Part shown: positions 57,601 through 64,000 of the stretch, in pieces | Numbering within the stretch: the stretch's first letter is position 1 | Layout: each line of letters starts with the position of its first letter | DNA from: Talinum fruticosum | Taxonomy: Eukaryota > Streptophyta > Magnoliopsida > Caryophyllales > Talinaceae | NCBI GenBank assembly: GCA_021018815.1 | Contig: JAITYX010000007.1 | Location: 3,845,001-3,909,000, forward strand | DNA length: 64,000 bases | Direction: 5' to 3' | The notes under the pieces: model-generated | Seen by the model: the letters and a program-made list of their open reading frames with translations, nothing else | What the model was told of the DNA's origin: nothing | Databases searched by the model: none | Position numbers and translations under genes: made by a program

Positions 57601-59000
57601 AATAATTTAATAAAGTATAATATTAGCCTCACTTTAATCATAGTCATTTATTTTTTGCCAATAATGTGTATTCCTTCTACGAGATATACATGTTATTGAA
57701 TTCCAAAACAGGGGTTATCACATGCCCATATACTATTAACCATTGCAAGTAAGGATAAGCCAACATGTGTTCAAGACATAGATCGTATTATATGTGCAGA
57801 GCTCCCGGATATGGATAATGATCCCCTTGCATTTGAAATCGTCATAAGACATATTATACGTGGTTTATGTGGTATTAACACCTCTTATACTCCCTGTATG
57901 GATGGTGGAACTTGCTTAAAACATTATCCTAAGATCTTTTATGATAATACCATTATTGAAGAAGATGGTTTTGTCAAATATAAACATAAGGATGATGGTA
58001 GAAGTGTAACTATCTCGATGTAAGAGTGTTGACAATAGATGGATAGTACCATATAATCGTGATCTCTCGTGACAAATATGATGCACATATTAATATCGAA
58101 TGTTATGCACAAAGGAAAGTAATTAAATACCTTCACAAGTATATGCACAAAGGACTTGATCAAGTGACCATTTTTATTGAAAATAAAGTACAAAGTGAAA
58201 AAGATGGTATAGGTCCTCATCGTTACAAATTAGTTGATGAGATTAAACAACACTTAGCTTGTCGTTATGCGTTACTCGTGGATGCTATTTGGAGAACATT
58301 TAAATTTGACATTACACAATGTTATCCTCCCGTTGAGTTATTATAATAACATCTGCCTGGACATATTTATGTTATATTCAATGACAATGATTCACTTCAT
58401 AGAGTTGTTGATATGGCAAGGGAGAGAATCACCATGTTGACTACGTGGTTTACCGTGAATACTTGAAGATGTTACTACAAGACATTACAACTTTGCAACA
58501 TTTTGGTCTTACTATGTCCGGAATAAATCCCATAAGAAATACACTAAGAGAAAGAAAAGGGTATGTATTGGACGATTGCCATATGCTCATCTAAATATGG
58601 GAGAGAGATATTATTTACGAATGTTATTACATATTGTTAAAGGAGTCACATCATATGAGGACTTAAGAACTGTTGACGAGTCTTATATTCAACTTTTAGA
58701 TAACACTAATGAATGACACAAAGCACTAATAGAAGCACTAACATCGACAACAAGGGTAGAATTAAGGAGTATGTTACTGTTCAATGCTTATGTTTTCGAG
58801 AGGTGTCGAATGCTCATCAATTGTAGGAACGACATTGGGAAGATCTTACTGATGATTTAAATAGAAGGTTACAAAGACAAAATAGATACTCTTATTTAGA
58901 GATAAGCGTAGAACGACGGAAAAATTTGGAACTTGATGAAATTGAGTTAGTTTTGAATAAGAACGATTAATCGCTAAAAGATTACCCTCATATGCCTTTA
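54700..59000 (+). pseudogene. Helitron Rep (HUH endonuclease) region
   Basis: Rep would nick and join DNA ends in rolling-circle transposition. N-terminal blocks: MWLEERVAKS near 54780, NFLDNIRMYNSMLSFT near 54920-54965 and GPYSFKISGQNYHHIGSLL near 55010-55065. Next come THNEVQNRC near 55110, LQQMLDVVNPYVKVFRN near 55190-55245 and PFQYPLLFPYETNG near 55460-55495. After the insertion at 55669-57187: EAWRLRYIKDHQSTLR, then FIEGPRYMRQHFWK and CNPNWPEIQD-type blocks. The HUH motif HAHILL has its His codons at 57721-57723 and 57727-57729. NDGRS/DDGRSVT follows near 57990, DKYDAHINIECYAQRKV near 58070, and YLHKY with both catalytic tyrosines (58128-58130, 58140-58142). Later blocks: GRLPYAHLNMGERYYLRMLL and RTVDESYIQ near 58570-58690. 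Stops and frameshifts are frequent. Confidence 0.85.
55669..57187. mobile_element. 1.52-kb insertion in the Helitron gene
   Basis: TTGAAG occurs on both sides (55663-55668 and 57188-57193); leaving out the insert and one copy joins two conserved blocks of the Rep frame. The insert contains TTTACGTGGAAACCC and GGAAAACCACGGCCAG, a motif pair also at 30731-30760, and no coding region that I recognise. Its ends lack clear TG...CA or inverted repeats, so its class is undetermined. Confidence 0.7.
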
Positions 59001-59624
59001 CCTTCACCTGATATGGTGCGACATCTTAGGAACAAACTAATAAGAGAGAAGTTAGATTATGATCAAGAAAAAGAAGGAGAAAACTTTCACGTTACTTCCA
59101 ACGTTAAATTCGGATTAGGCTGCGGTATTTCAATCAGTAATTCATTCGGATGAAGGTGGCAACAGAGGTCTGTTTTTTATTTATAACGAGTTGAGGGACT
59201 GGGAACACATATATTTGGAAAGCTATCGTAACATATTGTAGGTCAAAAGGTTTGATAGTTTTGTCGGTGGCATCATTTGGAATAGCTACATTATTGTTAC
59301 CTTTTGGGAAAACAACTCCTTTAATGTTTAAGATCCCAATTGATGCAAACAAGACGTCCACCTGCTCAATTTCCAAGCAATTTGAATTAGTACAACTCAT
59401 TACGGATGTGTTCGAGCTTGTACCAAGACATTTTTGCTACTCCTAACACTCGATTTTAGCTTTCAATAAATCCTAACTTAGGATTCTTATGCGTTTTTTT
59501 ACTTTATTAGGTAATCAATCAAAGGAGCGAAAACTCAAATGCCACTAAGGATTTAAGGAACCAAAAGAAGGTGTGGTTTGGGCCGGAGGAAGTAAAGAGC
59601 AAAACATGAAGAAAGAAGTCCGGC

Positions 59625-59815
59625 GAGAACTCGGCGTGACGGTGCCGGAACATGGCGTGCTAGTGCCGGTTCTTGGCGTGCTAGTGCCAGTGCCAATTTT
59701 TGGCATGACCATGCCATAATATGGCATGACCATGCCGAGTGGATTCTTTCCTGCAATTTCGAGACAGAAAGTTGGCACGGTCATGATTGTGCCATGTTGC
59801 ATGACCGTGCCAAAG
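59625..59815. repeat. Near-palindromic ~27-bp tandem repeat
   Basis: Units of the type TGGCGTGCTAGTGCCGGT and TGGCATGACCATGCCATAAT follow each other about seven times. Each monomer is close to its own reverse complement (GGCATG...CATGCC), so the tract can form hairpins. It lies in the promoter-proximal part of the LTR-like insertion. Confidence 0.72.
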
Positions 59816-59829
59816 TAGTTTTCAGGCTC

Positions 59830-59837
59830 TATAAATA
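59830..59837 (+). promoter_or_regulatory. TATA box in LTR-like insertion
   Basis: TATAAATA just downstream of the palindromic repeat tract, followed by a CT-rich leader. It is the probable LTR promoter. Confidence 0.5.
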
Positions 59838-61740
59838 CGTTGTTTCGACTCTGAAGAAGGCTCGTCATTTTTCTATTTTTTAGGGTTTTATTAGTAGCTT
59901 TTCTCTGTAAACTCTCTCTAAATTTTCCCAATGTTTTGAGTTCAAATCAATGCAAGTTTAAAATTTCTATTTTCATTTGATTCCTTTACAAATTTCCTTT
60001 ACTTTGATGCTAATTTGAAATATTTTACTTCATGCTCTATTTTGATTATTTCCAAAACCCACACCAAAACCCCTATTTAGGTGAGAGAGAGGGTAAAAAT
60101 GATTAAAGACTCACCTTTAATTAGGTTAGAGGATTTTCCTAACTTTTGCAATCTTAATCACCACCTTAGATACACTAATGCCATTGATTTTTCTCTTTTC
60201 CCCTTTTTCTTTAGTTTTTTTATTATTAGACCCACAAAATGAGTGGCTTTGATTAGAGAATTGTGTTGGAAATTACACATGGAATTAATGTTATAGGTGC
60301 TTGCAATGGGTAACTTTTCCTTAATCCCTCTTTTACATTTTTGTTTAGTGGTAGGATTGTTTTTATTTATTGCTCTAGTTGTGAATATCTAGGATTGCTT
60401 TTTATTTGTGAGCAATTGTGATTTTGCTTGGTGATTGGTTTGAGGAGAAATTTGGTTGTTGTGCCCCAAGTGGATTTGATCACCATTAGGTAGCTTAGCT
60501 TAGTGTAATTATTGATTTTAGTCTTAAGTGTTTGTTAATTTGGTATATTAATTGTTTGTTAGTAGTTTAGTTCGTTTAGTGAATCCCCTTTCAATCAAAT
60601 ATTAGTGGTAGTTTAATCCATCCACGAGAACGATAATATAAACCCTTGATCTACAATCGAACAAAAAGCGTCCTTTATCATATGGGATGAGACTCCAATT
60701 ACTCATTGCTATACATTAGAAGCAGTTGAATGCTCCTTATAGGATATTTGTAATCCGGACCAAGCATTTGGAGGGAAAATGTTGATTTTTGGAGGTGACT
60801 TTAGGCAAGTTCTTCCAGTTGTGACTAAGAGGAATAGAGCAAATATTGTTGCATCTTCGATATCAAAAGCTACATTTTGAGTCATGGTGATCACGAGCGG
60901 ATGCGAAATTTTGAAAAATGGACTTTAAATGTTGATAATAGTTTTATTTAAGGATATTCATTTTTGAGGTGCAATGGGCCTGATTGGATAGAGATTTCGA
61001 AGAATTCCTCATCAATAATGACAATGATGGTCTTACGAAGTTGACGAGATTCGTATACCCAAATTTGATCAATAGATACAAAGACGATTCCTAGTTTCGG
61101 GACCGTTGTATATTGGCACCCTTGAATATTGATGTCGATGAAATTAATTCCAAAATTCTGGCAAAGCTTCCCAGTGATACCCATACATATTTGAGTTATG
61201 ATACATTTCTACCGAGTTACAATGATAATAAGGTTGACGACATTAATCCACCGAGTTGTTACATGGGATGAACTTTTCGGGCTTTCGAATAATGAAATTG
61301 AATTGAAAGTTAGTGCTCCTGTGGTTCTCTTGAGAAATCTTAACCATCAATTGGATTATGTAATGGCACCCGCTTGATTGTTCAAAAGCTTAGAAGTAAG
61401 GTGATTCAAGCAAAAATCTTGACGAGTCAAAATATTAGACATTTAGTTACTATCTCACTTATTGACCTTAGTCCTTCAGCTAAGGACTTGCCATTCGCAT
61501 TGAAGAGGAGACAATCCCCTCTAAAGATCACCTTCGCAATGACAATTAATAAAATTCATGTGAGCATTTATCTTCCGAACTCTGTTTTCTCTCACGAACA
61601 ACTATGTGTTGCAATATCTCGTGTAACTTCCCTTTAGGACTAAATTTCTTATTTGCAAAAAAGGGATGTGTCGAATAATATGACCAAAAATATTATATAT
61701 CAAGAGATTTTCAGTGACATTCCCGATGTTTGGTTAGTCC

Positions 61741-62611
61741 TTTTCCTGAAAAAAATTATTATGTTCTTATTATTGTAACATGCTATACATTTAGGAATAA
61801 TTTTTTATTTTACTAATTACGATGTGTTGAATATATTACAACCTTACCAGCTAACTTTTATTTACTTATTTGTAATTATAGAGATGGCAGCTTTAGTGCG
61901 TCGTTATATGCCGATATGTAATCAACACTTGCAGCATGTCCGTGATTGTGACCGTCCGCTTGATGCGATGCATGTGTATTCAAACATATGCGGCACAAAT
62001 AACTTGGAAAGTGATATTTATGGACTATCGGATATTATCGTTATCAAAGTTGTCACAATTTCACCAATATATACATGAATACTAAATAACTATATAATAC
62101 TTTATTTTATAGTGTGATGAGATATTTGGCATCATAGAAAATAATGATAACATTAATAGATGGATGAAATTTCGATAATTGGCAAAGTTTCTCGCATCTT
62201 TGGGTTGTCGATTCATGATTGCATCGAGACGGAGAGAAGAAAGTAGTCACTAATCAATTAAAGTTGATTTTCACGCCTAGACCAAGACTTATTGACATCA
62301 TTAATGATTGTGATAAAATTCCTTACCAACACCTACCACCTTTTGTGTCATTCATCGGTCCCACCACGTGTGTGATTGTAAGTCGATATCATAAGTAAAT
62401 ATAGTTTATAAATTCAAATTTCTTACGGTATTTGAACATGTATTATTTCCCAAGTATGCTTGATATATTTACTTTTTGTACAAATATCATCGGCATGATG
62501 GTTTATGTATCCCCTTTGGAAAGGACAAGAAATAAACAAACTGCGAAGCGCGAAATACTACTTTGTGATATACAATATGTATTATCATTACGCTAAAACT
62601 TTTACGTTTAA
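61741..62611 (+). other. Region after the helicase; possible Helitron 3' part
   Basis: A frame at 61824-62078 (AALVRRYMPICNQHLQHVRD) and short stretches near 62130 look coding-like but match no family I can name. Plant Helitrons sometimes carry an RPA-like ORF here, which I cannot confirm. No hairpin-CTRR end seen. Confidence 0.35.
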
Positions 62612-64000
62612 TTTTTTTTTTTGAAAATGGGTAAGAATACAACTATTAGACAATCCTTCTCTCAAGGGTTCTGCCTACGTTGTCCTCCATAAGAATGGAG
62701 AGAAAAGAAGAAGAGGGAAGAGAATCCCAAGTAATAGAAGAAGAACAAGCTGAGCCCATATTTAGCCACCCAATCCGCATCTCTATTACCCTCACAGTAG
62801 ACATGCTCGTATAAGGACATGAGGACAACTCAGAAGATAACACAATGTATCATGAATAAGTGTCTCGAATCTCCTAAGGTGGATTAATTTCTCCTCTTAA
62901 AGCTTTGATGACAGCTTGGTTATCCTCTTCAAGAACGATGGACCGGGATCTTGCTTAAACCGCTACTCGTACCCCATTCCTCATAGTCGTTGCCTCCACC
63001 ACCGGGATCGAAGCTGGGCCCAAATTAGAAGTTCCAGCTTGAAGAAATCTTCCTTCCTAATTTCTAATTATGAACCCTCCAGTCGCCGACGATGAGGATT
63101 TTGACCCATCGAATTTGATTTTGATGTATCCTCCTGGTGGTTTAGACCATCTAATAAGCGTAGAAGGCTTAGAGAGAGTGGAAGTAGAAGATGTGTAGGT
63201 AGAAGAGATATGATCGTCCAACTTCCCTTTAGTTTTCCATTTGGCCCAACTCCTTTTTGCATGTAAAATCGTAGCCACCGTGTTAAAACCCCTATTGTTG
63301 AAAACCACATCATTTCTGCTCTTCCAAATGCTCCAAATCACATAGATCGCCCTAGCCAATAGGTTAGGTTTGTGTGTCATCCTAATTAAGGATAAAATAT
63401 CATCTAATGTCGTAGTCCTAGCCTAATTGATATTACAATCAAGCCATTTCAGCTGATAAGCTTTGTTCCAAGTTTCCTTAATAACGAGGACATTGCGAAA
63501 ATAAGTGGTCTATGGATTCATTGCCTTGATGACATAACGGGCAATTTGGATCGATGATGATGCCTCTTTTAGCTAAATTATCCTTTGTTGTGATAGCACT
63601 ATGTCGTACTTGCCACATGAACAGTTTAACTTTTGGTAAGACATCGAACCCCCGAGATCCGGGAGGAGGTCCACGACATCCGCTCCGTAGGAGGTAAATA
63701 ATGCGCATTCCAAGTGGCCGACTTAGTAGTGAAATGTCCACTGCCCAAGAGTCCCCAACAAACAGCGTCTTCGAAATCATGACAAGGTATTGGAATACTC
63801 TTAATCATCCGACAAATATCCGGTGAGAGAAAGGATCGAAGCTGTTGGAAATTCGAATGTTTATCATCCATGAAACACGTATTAAGCTGTAGCATTTAAA
63901 GGGGAATTCTTGGAATATTAATATCATAATATTCCAACAAGTGGAGAATGTCCACACCAAATATCATACCATAATTTAGTAATTCTACCATTACCAATCT
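62612..64000 (-). pseudogene. LINE (L1-type) 3' region: zf-RVT and RNase H
   Basis: Read on the minus strand from the window edge: LRSFLSPDICRMIKSIP near 63840, WGLLGSGHFTTKSATWN near 63755, then VLPKVKLFMWQVRHSAITT near 63640-63590. Next is the zinc motif NCPLCHQGNESIDHLFSQC near 63550-63490, the zf-RVT domain. IWSIWKSRNDVVFNNRG near 63330-63290 is the usual linker motif. An RNase H domain follows with IKFDGSKSSS (first Asp, near 63115), VVEATTMRNGV (Glu, near 62980), VLEEDNQAVI (Asp, near 62925) and a diverged end near 62750. The T run at 62612-62622 is the poly(A) tail of the minus-strand element. Frameshifts near 63480 and 63057 and later stops inactivate it. The RT part continues beyond the window or is truncated. 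Confidence 0.85.

Larger units (their letters stand above)
59405..60660. mobile_element. LTR-like insertion (~1.26 kb) in the Pif1 region
   Basis: Lies between the codons for conserved helicase motifs Ia and II. It contains a TATA box (59830-59837), CTGTAAACTCTCTC and a long T-rich leader, and the TCCACGAGAACGATAATATA block near 60620 that is typical of the end of some plant gypsy LTRs. No coding region is present. Exact ends and target duplication are unclear. Confidence 0.6.
59040..61660 (+). pseudogene. Helitron Pif1-like helicase, split by an insertion
   Basis: The helicase would unwind DNA during transposition. AVFQSVIHSDEGGNRGLFFI (near 59120-59180) precedes Walker A. The P-loop reads stop-G-T-G-N-T at about 59205-59222: a TGA replaces a Gly codon and Asn (AAC) replaces the essential Lys. 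VLSVASFGIATLLLPFGKTT and FKIPIDANKTSTCS follow to about 59370. After the insertion come Walker B FIIWDETPITH near 60675, GGKMLIFGGDFRQVLPVVTK near 60770-60825, and the C-terminal blocks ILAPLNIDVDEIN near 61110, VVLLRNLNHQLDYV near 61325 and DLPFALKRRQSPLKITFAMT near 61490-61550. The end is VFSHEQLCVAISRVTS near 61590-61635, where the expected Gln-Gly of motif V is altered (INKIHVSI). It is a dead gene. Confidence 0.88.
54520..61740 (+). mobile_element. Autonomous-type Helitron remnant with two nested insertions
   Basis: A single plus-strand gene remnant shows, in order, the N-terminal region, the Helitron-like domain with HUH and two-tyrosine Rep motifs, and a Pif1-type helicase, which is the gene order of plant Helitrons. 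The coding sequence is broken at 55669-57187 and at about 59405-60660 by later insertions and by many stops. No terminal TC or hairpin-CTRR end could be assigned, so the outer limits are those of the coding remnant. Confidence 0.85.

Overview
The window reads as intergenic, transposon-dominated nuclear DNA of a flowering plant, most likely a eudicot. It is AT-rich, has long AT and AAT microsatellites, and is filled with plant-type elements: Ty1/copia and Ty3/gypsy LTR retrotransposons, a CACTA DNA transposon with a plant transposase/Ulp1 gene, L1-type LINE fragments, a Helitron with Rep and Pif1-like helicase regions, and Tourist-, Stowaway- and hAT-like MITEs. I see no intact host protein gene, no rRNA gene, no recognisable tRNA gene and no CRISPR. 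Every coding signal I could assign belongs to a mobile element, and all of these are broken by stops, frameshifts, deletions or nested insertions.

Layout: 1-1408 is the right-hand part of a long LTR, related to the complete solo LTR at 50791-53870. It is joined to copia element 1 (1409-5605 plus 10686-10966). That element begins with a tandem array of ~437-bp units carrying the gag zinc knuckle to protease junction, continues into protease and integrase, then lacks reverse transcriptase and passes straight into its 3' LTR. A ~5.1-kb CACTA element (5606-10685, coding on the minus strand) is inserted in that LTR. From 10967 to 23630 lies gene-poor DNA with minisatellites, MITEs, a LINE remnant (14870-15486), a 150-bp hairpin and Helitron-like ends. 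Copia element 2 (23790-29387) follows, with an almost completely deleted 5' LTR and a 1.08-kb MITE in its pol gene.

From 30600 to 43330 there is an LTR-like fragment, a LINE fragment and two nested Ty3/gypsy elements in opposite orientation. One (32275-34201) keeps an LTR end and gag on the plus strand. The other (34202-41460) has its gag and primer-binding site on the minus strand and carries a Tourist MITE and two tandem-repeat blocks. A further related LTR abuts it (41461-43330). From 43331 to 50790 there is AT-rich DNA with Helitron ends, Stowaway and hAT MITEs and short direct repeats. After the solo LTR comes a degenerate Helitron (about 54520-61740, plus strand) whose coding region is split by two later insertions. 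The window ends in a minus-strand LINE 3' region (62612-64000).

The genes do not work together as a pathway. The window is a layered record of insertions that can be ordered by which element interrupts which. The most unusual structures are the copia protease-region tandem array, the CACTA transposase/Ulp1 remnant with its catalytic residues still readable, the Helitron that keeps its Rep catalytic codons but has lost its Walker A lysine, and a family of TA-tract-linked repeats that look like Helitron 5' ends. I did not find convincing evidence of a new gene system.
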